Shown: positions 1-12,219 of the stretch, in pieces
Position numbering within the stretch: position 1 is the first letter of the stretch
Layout of the letters: each line of letters opens with the position of its first letter
Source: Isoetes taiwanensis
Taxonomy: Eukaryota > Streptophyta > Lycopodiopsida > Isoetales > Isoetaceae
Direction of reading: 5' to 3'
DNA: 64,000 bases
Assembly (NCBI GenBank): GCA_021234155.1
Contig: JAJEKV010000505.1
Span: 1-64,000 of the forward strand
Program-made: the position numbers and the translations under genes
The notes under the pieces: model-generated
Seen by the model: the letters and a program-made list of their open reading frames with translations, nothing else
What the model was told of the DNA's origin: nothing
Databases searched by the model: none

Positions 1-115
1 TTATTTGCCTATATCCATGACCTCATGTAGCACACTAGCGACTATCTTGAAAGAGATGCTCCCTGGTTTGCAACATCAAACTTTCCAAACCAATCCGGGG
101 TCACTGCGGTTCAGT

Positions 116-530
116 TTAGTTAGCATAAATAATGAACATAATAAACATGAGAAAATCATATAATACATGAAATGTATACCTCAACATGAAGAATTTGCAG
201 ATCGTTAAGAATGAAGTCCCTAATAAAACAGATGCGAGATAAAGAATGTTGCACTCCCGCGATCTGAACCATTTTTCTTGCTCAAGACAATGCATTTCTA
301 CCAGTTGGATGTCAACCCATTCTGGGGCAGGGGTATCCCAAATAACATGGACTTCTTTGATCAACCTGCAGCCATACAGAGGTGGCTCTTGGGTTTTGGC
401 AGGAATCACCTTCCTCCAAATGGACACAGACTTGTTCATGTATAGGTCCACCAAGCCCGGTGGAAAAAGCATTAGGGATTTTTTGAGATCATAAAAGGGC
501 CTTCTAAGAACTGCTGACTAAGCTATATGA
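116..530 (-). pseudogene. Unrecognised coding fragment, probable exon(s)
   Basis: Open frame on the minus strand, about 118 codons from the first ATG, and still open upstream of it (reading RRPFYDLKKSLMLFPPGL). The composition looks coding: GCRLIKEVHVIWDTPAPEW, then VEMHCLEQEKWFRSREC. Near 170-215 a short segment bounded by AG and GT (RDFILNDLQILHVE) could be a separate exon, so the 3' end of the single open frame is probably intronic. I do not recognise the product. It lies on the same strand as the decayed coding block at 3062-4622. The repeat DNA at 540-2920 lies between them, so both could be parts of one gene split by repeat insertion (inference). Confidence 0.35.
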
Positions 531-554
531 ACTACCAATCGAGAAAAGCAGGCG

Positions 555-935
555 GTAATCGGTCAACCAAAAGCGATTATAACTAACTCACTCGATCATA
601 TTTTCTAGCATAAGTGTTGATAGAAAAGTCCAAATGAGCTTTTGTTTGGTGCAATAGATAGATCTCATTGAGATATTTGCAACTTTGGGTGGTTTGCATA
701 TCTTTTGGCCCCATATGATAGTAAAAAATGGTAAAAACCATATTTTTTGGAGTTTTGACAATCATAAGTGGTTAAAATATGTGCAAAACACCTAAAGTTG
801 GAAAGATCTCAATGAGACCTATCTATTGCACTAAATGAGATCTCATTTGGACTTTTCTATCAATAGTTATGCTTGAAAATGTGATCGATGTTTAGTTATA
901 ACGGTTTCTTTTGGACCCGTCGACTCCGATTTCGA
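555..935. repeat. Long foldback hairpin (inverted repeat)
   Basis: Two arms of roughly 155 bases (about 560-715 and 772-935) are imperfect reverse complements around a loop of about 55 bases. Matching words include GACTTTTCTATCAA with its complement at 615-630, and ATCTCAATGAGA with its complement at 660-675. Ordinary protein-coding content is absent. This could be a MITE or foldback element, or a small-RNA-generating hairpin. One arm recurs at 50883-51040. Confidence 0.75.
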
Positions 936-1778
936 TTAGTGGTTCATTTTATCTTCATTTAGCTTAGTTGGCATGCTTTGAAGGCCCTTTCTTAATGTCG
1001 TCGATTCGCGTAGCGAAATCGGGCATTCTAACTCAAAGGCGAGCATGCATGCATTGCATCGTCGCATGCATGCATGCATGCGTTTTGGAGCCCGTTCTTC
1101 CGGATTTGCGTTTACTTATTGCGGAGTTCTTCATCGGCGTTTTCATCGAGCTTCCTCTTCTTCGGTGGTACCCTTATTCTCTTTGAATTGTTTCGGGCGG
1201 GAGGGGCTTCTTCTGCTGGTTTGGCTAATTGGCGTTGCTTTCACCGCTGTTACCCCGGCCTTTAGCCTTCATCCTGACCTTAGTCCTCGATTCTAGTTTG
1301 TTAAAGTCCTTTGGTGACCCGGGCTTTGTTGGTTTCATGCGGTCAGCGGTGCAGAATGTCGTCGATTTCAAATGTGCGAATCGGCATTCTTGCTCAAGAG
1401 CGAGCATGCATCATCATTAAGCGTACATCGTCGCGTCATCGCGTTGGGCGTTCTTGAGGGTTGGCGTTTGCTGCTTAATGCGGAGTTCTTCGCCGACATT
1501 TCATCGGGCTTCCTCTTCTCTCGCGGTACCTTATTCTCTTTGAACCCACCCTCCCCCCCCTTCTTTGTTTATTATATTTTGTACAAGTTACGTTTATCAT
1601 GTTTTCCGCCCGGTGGGTGATGCTTTTTCCACTTGAAGATGCTATTCTACGGTATGTTTCTCGTTTGTTGTGTTGGTGATGTGCGAGTGCGGGGTTGCGG
1701 CGCCATCGTTTTGACTTCTCCATCGCGGGGTTTTGGGGGCGATTCTATGCCTTCGTTTGTCTAAGCCCCCTTGAGAAG

Positions 1779-1842
1779 GCTTATCACTAGGATTTTTTCC
1801 TCGAAACCGAAGAAGAAGGGGTTTTTAAATCCGTTGATAAGC
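1779..1842 (+). other. Conserved stem-loop, copy 1
   Basis: GCTTATCA pairs with TGATAAGC, followed inward by GGATTT with AAATCC. The loop region carries CCTCGAAACCGAAG. Copies 2 and 3 are at 2636-2698 and 13801-13867. The stem here has one mismatch relative to copy 2. Confidence 0.5.
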
Positions 1843-2635
1843 TTTCGGCGGTATCAACCACTCATCTATTAGCATTGTATTTGTTTTGGGGTCCAAATGA
1901 TATAATTGGATTTTCCCTTTATTCTTAATTGGGTGGATTCATGTGTGCGGCTATCCCTTGTCCCTCATGTAGAAATCTGTGAGATGAATGAGAAGCCTAT
2001 CTATCGCCCTTCTCTCGGCGGTACCTTATTCTCTTTGAATTGTTTCCGAGGCGGGGGGGGCTTCTTCACGCCTAGTTTGTCAATTTGGCGTTTACGTCAT
2101 GCTATCCTTTTTGGCCTTTGGCCTTCATCCTGTGTCCTTAGGTCCTCGATCCTGGTTTGTAAGGAAGTTCTCACGGTAGTCGGCGGTTTGTTGGTTTCTT
2201 GCGAGTCCCATTCTAGAATCGCATCGTCAGAACAGCCGGATCACCATTCTAGAATGGGGCGAGCATGCATGTATTGCATGTATGCGGCGGCGCATGCCGT
2301 TTTGGTTGGGGTTAAGCTATTTCGGTAGCGTTTTGCATCGTCTCATCTCATGGCTTCCTCTTCTCTCGGTGATTACCTTATTCTCTTTGAACCCACCCTC
2401 CCCCTTCTTTGTTTATTGTATTGTGCACAAGTTTACATTTATTATGTTTTCTTCCACCCCATTTGGGTGATGTTTTTCCACTTTGGGTGATGCTATTCTC
2501 TGGTATGTTTGTGTTGTCTCGTTTGTTGTGTTGGTGATGTGCGGTCTGAGGTTGGCGAGTGGCATCTGTTTGACTTCTCCATGCGGGGGTTTTGGGGCGA
2601 TTCTATGCCTTACGTTTGTCTAAGCCCTTGCGAAG

Positions 2636-2698
2636 GCTTATCACTAGGGGTTTTTCCTCGAAAACCGAAGAAAGTGAGTTTTTAATCCGGTGATAAGC
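2636..2698 (+). other. Conserved stem-loop, copy 2
   Basis: A perfect 9-bp outer stem, GCTTATCAC with GTGATAAGC, encloses GGTTTTTCCTCGAAAACC and TTTTTAATCC. It lies in the second copy of the 520-base tandem block. Confidence 0.5.
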
Positions 2699-3061
2699 TT
2701 TTTCGGCGGTACATCAACCACTCATCTATTAGCATTGTATTTTTGGGGTCCAAATGATATAATTGGATTTTCCGTTATTTTTAGGTGGGTAGTTAGCATG
2801 TGTGCAGCTACCCGCATCCCTCATTAGAAAATCTCTTTGAGATGAATGAGAAGCCTATCTATCGAGGCTTTGTTGGTTTCATGCGAGTCGCAGTGCAAGA
2901 ATCTAAAAAAAACCCTAATGACATGAGACCTTCTCCTCGGGACCGGTATCATATGATAAACAATCCTGTATGAATTATGAATTCACAATCAGTGCAGAAT
3001 TGAAATAAATGAGAAGGAGGGACTCTTACATGGGATAGGCTCCCACACATTGCTTATTCAG

Positions 3062-4622
3062 TTAAGACTGTCCCATCTTTTCAGGATTATCCATACCAGG
3101 ATGCTCGAAGGAGAAGGCCTCCACTATCACGAATTCACCTTTTACATCCGTGATCGTAGCCCAAAGTGCGCTCCTAAGATGGACATGCCATTGTGCATTA
3201 TATAGAAGAATGAGATTAGATTTGGTGCTCATCCCTTTTTTCTTCTTGTTAGCCCATTCTAGAGTGGTAAGGTCGTCCAGATGCATAAAAAAATCAAAAT
3301 CCAGAATAAAGTCATATGTCATAATCACCATTGTTCTCATGATTACATCGGGATCATCCTCCCCATCATCTGTCACATTGAAATATATGGATATCTGGTG
3401 CATGGGTGATGAAGCAGCACCCAATTGGTCGGATGAGGGTAAATCTTTTTCAATCCTCATTCTTGGTTTTTGAGGGGCTTTGAAGAACATCCCTGCAGCT
3501 ATAGACTTGGTTAGCTTGCTAACCGGTGTGTAAGGGGATTTCGGCTGCTACGGCTCCCGTCAAACATGCCACAATAAAGTAATTTGATCTGCAAACCCTC
3601 CTTGCATGTCTCTAGATTACTATAAGCTTCTCGGTCTGCCCACTCTTTTCTGTCCACAGAATCCAACCCATAATTTTGTGCCACATACATCTCATACTGT
3701 GCAATCTTTTTACCCTTCATTCTCTCCCTCTCAAACCTCCTCCGAGCAATATAAATGTCAGCATACTAAACCAAAGTGTACTTTTTGTCCTCATCCTCTG
3801 GAATATTTTCGAGCATAGCCCGACCACAACCCAAATCAAGCTGCCAGCATCTCTGCAAAAACCTGTACAGATTGACCTTGTACTTGTACTCGAGATCAAG
3901 GGCATGCCTCAAGTTATATTGTTCCATGTCACGCCCTTCCCTTCTTTTTTGCTTTGTAACAAGCGGCCTTTTTCTGCCCTTTGGAGCCCCTGCTACAACA
4001 ACATCCCATTCGTACTCCGTGAGCAGGTGAAGTGCTTTTTGGTAGAAGACTATACACAACCATGAAATAGACAAACATGCTTAGCCTTTTTACTACTATA
4101 GAGTAATACCTGCATTCCCAAGCTGCATCATCGATCTCAAGTCCTCCTCTGAGTAGGCTGCTACCACTTTAGAAGGTATGGGTTTCCCCCGGGTTGGGCT
4201 AACCTCTCTGTCCGCTTGATCTTCTTAATCTCCCTCAAGGAGCTCGGATGCAAAGGAGTTAACTGTTTTTCCTCCTTGGCCTTGGCTTTCACAACCCAGG
4301 CTGCTTGCATCATCTCCTTCTACTCTGGAAATAACTCCCCTTCACTACCGTGATCCTCTTCCACAATATGATCTCTGTTCTTCCTCAGGATCCACTTCCA
4401 TTCTCTTTGAAGATTCTGCTACATCCTCTTTCTCCAAGGATTCTTCCCACGGCATCTAGAAGAAGGATGAGCTCTCACTCTCATCCTCACTCTGCCATTT
4501 TTGAAATCTCGCCCCCCGAGTGCTTGCTCTGTCGCCGGAAACTGCCATAGCTTATCCTTTGTTTTCCTACTCTGTTTTTTCAAAACCCTCGACCACTGTT
4601 CTGACACGAGAAAAATTGACAA
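3062..4622 (-). pseudogene. Unrecognised decayed coding region
   Basis: Several minus-strand frames read as one protein broken by single-base shifts and stops. In order (5' to 3' on the minus strand): 4622-4419, a basic N-terminal part; 4074-3766, with EYKYKVNLYRFLQRCWQLDL; 3720-3511, with ARRRFERERMKGKKIAQYEM reading across a stop; and 3490-3062, with STKSNLILLYNAQWHVHLRS. Between 3520 and 3480 a frame change joins the third part to the fourth. I do not recognise the family. There are no transmembrane segments or cysteine fingers. The last part ends in a stop at 3062. It may belong with the fragment at 116-530. Confidence 0.45.
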
Positions 4623-4650
4623 TTATTAGAATATTTGATATCTGACAACT

Positions 4651-4830
4651 TTATGGGTAGATAAAACCATTGCTAGGGAAAGAGATACCACCATATTTAC
4701 CCAGAAATGTCATGGCTACAAATACAGCTGCTTTTGGCCAGAAAACCATGTTCCTGGCCGGCCAAAAATACCATGTTGTTGGCCAGGGAGAATAATACAT
4801 TGTTGAGAAAAAATAAGCTAGTGTTATTAT
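4651..4830. repeat. GGCCAGAAA-type short repeats, locus 1
   Basis: Degenerate repeats of the word GGCCAGAAATACCA, for example TTGGCCAGAAAACCATG and TTGTTGGCCAGGG. A cleaner tandem array of the same word is at 16770-16920. No gene is supported here. Confidence 0.4.
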
Positions 4831-5265
4831 AACACTAGAGTTGTCCGCTGGACCATCCATGGTCCATGGACTAGAATTGGTCCATCGTACCTCTGCTACT
4901 TAAACACATATATCTAGAGATGAACTTCTCCATTTTGCAATCTACCACCACCTTTTGAATCTTCACTTGATTCTTTATGATCTAGAATAATTTCATGACC
5001 AATGGATTCAACTATGTCTTGTGGTAATTGTCCAAACCTCATACAACTTAGCAGTTTTTGTACTAGTCCAGAACTGCATTCTTCATATTTTCTAGCACAA
5101 AGAGGTCCAAACCTTGCTAAAATCAAAAGCAAATGGTTTTTTATGATAAAACATATTGATTTGTATGTTCCCAAGTTTTTTCACTATTATATGACATTAG
5201 ATGAAGTCGCCATATCCAATTTTCCTCAAAAGAGCTGTTTGAGGGTATGCATTATTTCTCTCTTA

Positions 5266-5279
5266 CTATTATAAGTTTT
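5266..5279. repeat. LINE target-site duplication, 3' side
   Basis: CTATTATAAGTTTT is repeated exactly at 11723-11736. It directly abuts the poly(T) run, which is the minus-strand poly(A) tail. Confidence 0.85.
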
Positions 5280-6239
5280 TTTTTTTTTTTTTTTGAAGAA
5301 ATGGCAGATTTTTGTATTCATTAATACATGAGATACATACTTATAGCTAATAGTACTATAGCTACAAAAAAGCATAGTCATCTCCTTTATAGATAGGTAG
5401 ATGATCGATAAGATACCTATGTTACTCTATTATAAGGAGAATAAGAAAAAGTATTCAAAAATAAACAGTAAAGTTCTGGAAAGGTGGCTTCTTTTCAGAA
5501 AATGTTGTATTCAGCTTGGATGAGATCGCCAATGGAGAAATCCTCAATCCTCCTTCTGCCGAAGATTTGAAGCCATCTATCTAATTCGTTTTTGTACTCA
5601 TTTGTTTTATTGAGGGAGTTCGGTAGAATCCTCTCCTTTTGTCTCGACTAAATTACGGAATATTGGCTTTGAGTGTTTGTGCTCCCAAACTGCATCGTCT
5701 TTCAGGATCTTCTTTATAGTTTTGGCTCTAACCATAGCCATCTTCAGTTTGATCAAATTCTCCTCGGTTTCCCCTCCGTAAAGCGTCCATCCGCATCATA
5801 TACTCGTCACGTATCTTTGTGCTTTATCATCTTGTTTATTTGGGCTGCAAAACAAAAACTTTTGGAATTAGTATTTAGGTAGAGATCGGCCATGGTTCAA
5901 GCTCCTGAATGCTAAAATTAAGCATCCCCTCTTGCTCTTTCAGAATCAGGTCGAAAAAGTTATAAAGACCCTTGAAGGATCCTACTTTATCCCACTGCTT
6001 ATCATATCCCAATCCTTTATCCATTTTGTGAGCAAGAGCTGTTTTTGATTAGTCTCCCCATAAACTGTTCTTTTAACCAGTTCAAGGATGGTCCCTGGTG
6101 TTGAAAAGTCACTCTATTTACTGTGTAGCCAAATGCATCATAGAGCTATGGTTCTACTTGGTAGCCACAAATCTGTCTCCCTCCTCGAGGAATTTGAAAA
6201 ATCTCTCTCATTGACTCTGTTGAGTCATTAGTGAGTTTC

Positions 6240-9200
6240 TTAATCCAATTCCAAAGGGCCCAAGCGGGGGCATTGGAAAATATGCAGAGGAGTTTCATTA
6301 CTACCACATCCTAAGCTGCATGACTCATCAATGACATCTCGAAATTTTGCTGCTCTAGTGTTACAGGAAAGGCTTTGGTTCAAAATAAGCCATCTAAAAA
6401 TAACCATTTTCCTTGGACAGTAGAGTTTCCATCCAATTTTAGCTAGCTTGATAGCCTTTTTTTCATGACAATTCCATTTTAATAGCCATCTTCAATCTCG
6501 GTTTTCCAATAAAAGTGGGTAAATCCTTGAGACTTTGTATCGGCTTATTACGAATTGTCCATATTGGAACTTCATCGCCGGGTTTCGACATTGGAACTTT
6601 AGCCATAATGGCATTGTAAATTTTTCTATCTGTTCTGTTCCCCTTATCAATGTTTCAACTCTTCCCAAGTTATCCATTCGACCTCTTTGAAGATCATAGA
6701 GAGTTTTAGTCCCCGCTCTACACCAAGCTTTATATCTTTGGGGGGTGTTTAAGAGCCGGACACCCCTCTTCTGAGAAGCTAAGCCCATATGCCAGAAGAA
6801 GTGGCAGTTGCCATTTTCCAAATTATCTTCTTTTTCCCTGAAGAGGAGAGAGACTTCATTCCAGGCTTCTAGAATTCTTTTTACTAAAGGGGAGGTGTGG
6901 CTGCCTGTGTTGAATTGAATGAATGCTGATTCAGGAAGTTGGTGCTCCATATTCAAACTTCCAACAGGCCTAGATTGCAATATCCAATACCTCAATAATT
7001 TCATAGTTGGGAGATTTGGATCCATGAATGGCTCTCCATACTAATTTTGGTAACCCGAGCTTGGATTTTGTTTAAACATATCTTTGCAGCCCAAACCTCC
7101 CTCCTTTTTGGCCTCACCAGGTTATGCCAGGCCACTTTATGATCCTTGTTCCAAATAAAGTTCCTGATAGTAGATTCCAGCTGATTGTAGGAGGCTTTGT
7201 CTGCTATTATGACTGACGAGAAATAAACATGCGTGCTGGTGATAACATTATTGGCTATCTCAATTCTGCCAGCCATAGAAAGGGAAGTAGGATATTGTGC
7301 GACTTTTTTTAATCCTATTCACTATTGAAGACCACAGTCCATGGATATTCATGTTCAGAGCTAGGGGTAGGCCAAGAAGCTTAGTGGCTGAGTTTTTTGG
7401 GAGGACTTTAACATCTTCCATAACTGTATTATCAGTCTCCATCACCACCAAACTTTTTTCTTTGTTAAGGTGAACACACGAGGCTTTCCCAAATATGCTT
7501 AACATGTTTAAGAAGTTTTTCAAGCTATGACCATCATCCTGTAAAAAACAGAATGTGTCATCAGCATATTGCATCAAAGTTAGGGTTTTTCCTTGTTGAG
7601 GTAGTTGCAAACCCTTGAGATGGCCTTCTTGCAACATGCTCTTGGTAGCACGAAGTTACCATTTACGCTACTATAAAGGAATAAATAGGGTGCCGGGGGC
7701 AACCTTGTCCCTCCTCTTTGAATAGGAAAGAATTATTTGGATCCCCATTCACTAGAATAGAAGAACATGCTTTAAGGTTGAAACCATGTATCTTCTTAAT
7801 GAAATCTTCAACAAAAGCCCATTTTCTCCATAGCTTTATATAAAAGGGCCATTTGATTGTATCATAGGCTCGCTAAAAATCGGATTTAAGTAACATGCAA
7901 CCTTGCTTTGAAAGCTTGTTCGGTGTAATCCTTCATGAGCTCCCACAAAGTTGTCAAGGATGCTTACGTTTGGAAGAAAACCAGTTGAATTTGGAATTCG
8001 ATCACATTCATCAAAGTCCCTTTCAACCTTTCTACCATGATCTTAACAATGAGTTTGTATGTGGTGTTAGTGAGTGAAATTGGTCTCCACTCATTAAATT
8101 TCTTTGGATTCTCTGTCTTAGGGATCGTGAGCAACCAGGCCAACATTGATTGAGGGATGAAGACTCTGTGCCTCCCATGCTCCCTGCACCAAGGTGATAA
8201 TATCTTCCTTCAACATATCCCAAAATTGGACATAAAATTCAGGGGGCAGTCCATCCGGCCCTGGACTTTTACCATGGTCCATCATCTTGAGAGTATCAAA
8301 AATCTCTCTTTCAGAAGGAGTTTCAAGCAAATCTTCAGTATCAATATGAGAAGATTCAGGGATAGCCTTGAAGAAAGTGTCCATGCTGTGTAGATCCACC
8401 TGCTCCTCCTTAAATAATTCAACATATTTTTGTCTAAAGAAATTCTTAATTCCTGCTTGGGTCCTCTATAATTTCATTTTTCATTCTCAACCAACTGAAT
8501 CCCATTGTTTACAGTGCATTTTTTCTTGGCTCTAAAAAGAAGAAAGAGTTATTGCTTTTATCCATGCAATTAGTGTAAATGCATTTACTTCTCACAGCCA
8601 TGGACTTTGCCTCCTGTTCTTCTATATGCTTTACCTTGACTTCCAGTTCACTCTCCTGCTGTTGCAATGCTACATTTGCTTTATCCACAAAAAGTTTTTC
8701 TCTGACTTCTTTCATTGCCCTGTAGATAGAATTTTTTTCTTCTTTCTTTCCCATTGTCCACTTCTTTCCCCATTCCTTGATCCAAGCTTTGACTTTTTTG
8801 TACTTCTTGCTGAAATTTCCCATCGACCACTTGTTCCAGACCTAGGTAAACTTAAGAAGAAGTTCTTAAATTCTTCCACAAATTTTGCATTTGATAGATA
8901 TGAAGTATTGAGTCTAAAAGGGGTAGACATTCCTCTCGGGGCTATAGTGTTATCCTTGGATTGCAAAATCTGAGGAAAATGATCTGACAATGAGTTACCA
9001 AAATCAGAGGTAACTATTGCACCTTCCCAAGGGCTCATTCCTGGATTAGTAATATAGTATCTATCCAAGAGGCAGAAAATTCTATCCTCATTTTTCCTTT
9101 GTTGCTCCGGGAAAAGGTATTTGAGGATGAAGGGGCTGGTAGACAAAGGGGGCATCGGGAGCTCCCACTCTTCTTTTTTCTTTTCTTGTCATATTAATTT

Positions 9201-9560
9201 TCTTGCCCACTTTTCGATCCCAAGATGGAGTATTGTTAAAATCCCCACTTAAGATCCAATTATCGCATTTTGACTCTGGAGCCAGATCCTCATTTCTTTC
9301 CACTGATTTTCTCTTTCCCCAGGGTCTGTAGATGCATAAACATTTATTACTCCCAAGGAGCCATGCTTTGTATCCAAAACAACACATAACCATCACTTTG
9401 TTGGATGCACAAAGGCTGAAATCGTTTCATTCCCTTCCAAGCAATGAGAGTGCCTCCTTTTGTACCCTTTGCTACGCCTTGGATGGAGTTGTACTGGGGT
9501 CAATCCATTTTTCCTGGTGTGTTTGATGCTTCAAAACTAGGGAGCCTATGTTCTTCAAAG
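6240..9560 (-). pseudogene. LINE ORF2 (endonuclease, reverse transcriptase), broken
   Basis: Endonuclease part: WILSGDFNNTPSWDRK in the frame 9396-9088, and GNSLSDHFPQIL in 9155-8712. Both are signature blocks of APE-type LINE endonucleases. Reverse transcriptase part: HGKSPGPDGLPPEFY in 8399-8118, FNEWRPISLTNTTYKLIVK in 8146-7964, and MQYADDTFCFLQDD (catalytic YADD at about 7557-7568). This is followed by thumb-like sequence 7276-7001 and 7025-6492. A zf-RVT-like end, GCGSNETPLHIFQCP, is readable at about 6270-6330. The protein nicks DNA and copies LINE RNA at the nick. Multiple frameshifts and stops make it non-functional as sequenced. Confidence 0.9.
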
Positions 9561-9570
9561 CATTAGAATG

Positions 9571-11644
9571 TCAGCTTTTCAAGTCCCTGATTGCAATAAT
9601 GGCTCTTTTTCTCTTAAGAGGTCCCTTGATCCCTCTAAGATTTTCATTTAATTTATTTCTTGTGTTACTTGCCGGCCCATCCTTGACAAAAGTGAATTGT
9701 CTCTTCTGTCTCTTTTTGACAGACCCTGGCATAGGTGTCATAAAGACTTCCTCTTCCACAGTTAACATTTGATCAGTTGGGGCCCTAATTTCCTGTTCAG
9801 GCTCCTCACTTAATGTATTCTGATCCATGTCATTTGTCTTCTCTCTTTCTATGTCAGTTGGAGTTTGAGGCACAACTTCAATGTTATCCCCATAATCCTT
9901 TGGGAGATGAACTTCCACGGGAATCAGGGATAATTGTTTCCATATCTGGCTGCTTGTCAAAAAGCTTTTGAGCCAGAAGTGGTGAAACCTCAAAAAATTT
10001 TGAGCATTCTCCAATGTATTGATTCCCATTAGGTTCTTGTTCAGATTCAGTTTCAGAGTCCATCTGCTGGACATCAATCCTTTCCCTTATTGTAAGTTTA
10101 GGATTTGCATTGACATTTTCATTGAAATTTGAGTGAAGAGGATCTTGCTGATCTTCAATCTTTTTATCCTCCACCTTCCCTTTCAATTTGAGGTTTTCCA
10201 CAGGTGGGGGTTTATTTAACACTTTTACTTCCCCCATCATTTCTTTTTTTTGTTTTCTTCACCCATTCCTTATTGGCCTTTTTCTTTTCCCCCTCCTGCT
10301 GTCTCTTTTGTTGTTGTTTCTTGATCCTTCTGCTGCTACCATTCCTATTTTTATTTTGTTTGGCTCTCTTAGACACAGGAGTAATCCATTCACCACCCTG
10401 CTGAATCTGTTCCTTAAAAGCCACCTGTTTGGGATAGATCCTTTGACTAGCAACTTTGCAAATACCTCCTCCATGCAATCTGAGACCACAGTCCTCACAG
10501 ATCGGAGGTAGTCCATTTAATTGGATCTTTAAATATCGGTTGTTTCCAAAGAAATCAATGTATTCGATTTCTCCCGGGATCTTCTTTTGCAAATCAACCT
10601 GTTTCCATGCTCTCGGGGCCTTTTCAGAAACAGTTTCCATTCCAATGTATTCTCCTATCTCGGAGAAGAGAATCTTGAAAATTTCCTCGTGCCAATACAT
10701 TGGATTTAAACCCTCTGTTGACACCCAGGCTGGGTGATGCACTTGTGAGGGATTTTGTGGGTCAAAGGTCGGGGTCTATTTCTGAAAGAAAAATTGCGTG
10801 TTTGCTCTTGAAATAGTACCCTGTTTTAAAAGAAATTTTGCTGATGACTCACTCCAGCACTCCACCATGAAGTAGGGAAATTCCAGCCAATAAATCCGCG
10901 TAATTTGAACTTCCCTACTCATCTTGATGAGTTCGAGCTTGATGCTAGAAAGATTAACTCCCTCATGCCTCACGCATCCAATTAATGCCCTGGAGCTGTA
11001 GATACCCATTTTTTCTTTTGAATAGGAGTGATTTAAAACAGGTTTTTTACCTCGAAATTCTTTGGGGGCCGATTGATTCATCTTTGCTTGAACCTCCCTT
11101 TGAATCTCGTTCACCCTATCGATAATAGGCTGCACCACCGTCCCATTTTGCATCTCCACCATCGTAAGCCCTGCCTGCTTTCTTGTGCCCACCATTTTCT
11201 TGCTTTCCGGCTCCGGCTGCAGGTAAACCAAGAAATCTCCAAACGCTTAATGATCTTTCCTGGACCGGACTTCCCCTTTTCGATTAGCCTCAATAGCGGT
11301 CGAATGATGTCTTCTTTTTCCTTAGGTTCTAGCTTGTGGAGAAGCGTTTCGGATCCGATGTCTTGTAATCTCGTGGTCCCGGCCCACCTTATCATAGTTT
11401 CATCCCTGGTCTGTGGAAACTGTCACTGTTAACCCCATATTTCCCTTTCTTTGCCAAGGTGCAGGCACACATTCCATGGTTGCCCATCTTCTTTCCCTTC
11501 AAAAGATACAATCTGTTGGCTCTGTCCCTGTTGCACACTCTCCAAGGCAGATTGTTTTATCTCCCCTTCTTCCACATCTCCCAATACGACCGTAGGGGCC
11601 ACATTCCCATTTTCCTGACCTATTTCCATCTCCCTCACCTTCAT
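9571..11644 (-). pseudogene. LINE ORF1 (nucleic-acid-binding protein), broken
   Basis: Five minus-strand pieces run in order from the ATG at 11644. The second and third contain the segment resembling the plant DUF4283 N-terminal domain, with RIYWLEFPYFMVECWSES in the frame starting at 11231. The next frame (10742-10212) has a perfect C-x2-C-x4-H-x4-C knuckle, CEDCGLRLHGGGIC, followed by a very basic Lys/Arg/Gln-rich stretch. The C-terminal part is acidic then basic and ends near 9571. In plant L1 elements ORF1 packages the RNA and ORF2 copies it. At least four frame changes separate the pieces. Confidence 0.8.
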
Positions 11645-11722
11645 GTCGCTAGGCGCTCATTCCCGCCGTCATCCCTTAGGCAGCCAGGGAAATTAGATCC
11701 GTACCCACAACTTCTGATAGCC

Positions 11723-11736
11723 CTATTATAAGTTTT
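11723..11736. repeat. LINE target-site duplication, 5' side
   Basis: Exact copy of the 14 bases at 5266-5279. It marks the 5' boundary of the LINE. Confidence 0.85.
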
Positions 11737-12219
11737 GGCCTAATTCTTGTGGTCATAAGTTGTTGACTCTAAGAATTCATAAGTTATAATGATTTCAAGG
11801 TTGACTAAAGAATCTTTTATATAGAATTCAGGATAAAAAATAAATCTAAAATGATTTAATAAAACTCGTATATCATCTTTAAAAGGGTAATAAAAGATGC
11901 ATGCTATGCATTACACTTATATCTATGTAGATTATAATTTTATCGACCTGTATGTAGCAGTTAATCATGCATTCTCTACATTTAGTTGTGTTTGTTACTA
12001 CACGATATTGGAGTTTAAGTATGCTAATTGTACATATAGTTCATCTTTTAGAAAATGCTATATTTTTTATGAATGCAAGGCTTCTTTGGCAATATAGATG
12101 TCAAATTTGATGTGAAAGTGACATAGTAGTTGCAAGATTTAAATATAAATATCCATGGACCTTTAATGGTCAATACTTAGACACTGTCAAAATTTGAACT
12201 CACTCTGGTAAATGGGGAT
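11737..12219. other. AT-rich non-coding stretch with a dispersed repeat
   Basis: No gene is supported. The segment 12000-12110 is a diverged direct copy of 16090-16215: both contain AAGTATG, then ATAGTTCATCTTT or a variant, then ATGAATGCAAG or ATGGATGCAAG, then AATATAGAT. Only the repeat relationship is evident. Confidence 0.5.

Larger units (their letters stand above)
968..2860. repeat. Nested tandem duplications
   Basis: A block of about 200 bases (a GGCATTCT word, then GCGAGCATGCAT, then CTTATTCTCTTTGAA) occurs three times, beginning near 1000, 1360 and 2200. A larger block of about 520 bases (1500-2010) is repeated at 2347-2860 with roughly 85-90 percent visible identity. A further block, 1187-1410, matches 2036-2270. 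A GCATGC-rich tract sits at 1043-1082. The short open frames here are not convincing genes. The sequence resembles duplicated LTR-like DNA but has no protein domains. Confidence 0.7.
5280..11722 (-). mobile_element. Full-length L1-type LINE, frames broken
   Basis: A 6.4-kb non-LTR retrotransposon on the minus strand. The T run at 5276-5294 is its poly(A) tail. The element is flanked by a perfect 14-bp direct repeat, as left by target-primed reverse transcription. In order it carries ORF1 with a CCHC knuckle, an endonuclease with GDFN and SDH, a reverse transcriptase with GKSPGPDG and YADD, and a C-terminal zf-RVT-like cysteine cluster. This is the domain order of plant L1 elements. All frames carry stops and frameshifts, so it cannot encode its proteins as written. 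The ends are visible on both sides, so it is not 5' truncated. Confidence 0.93.
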
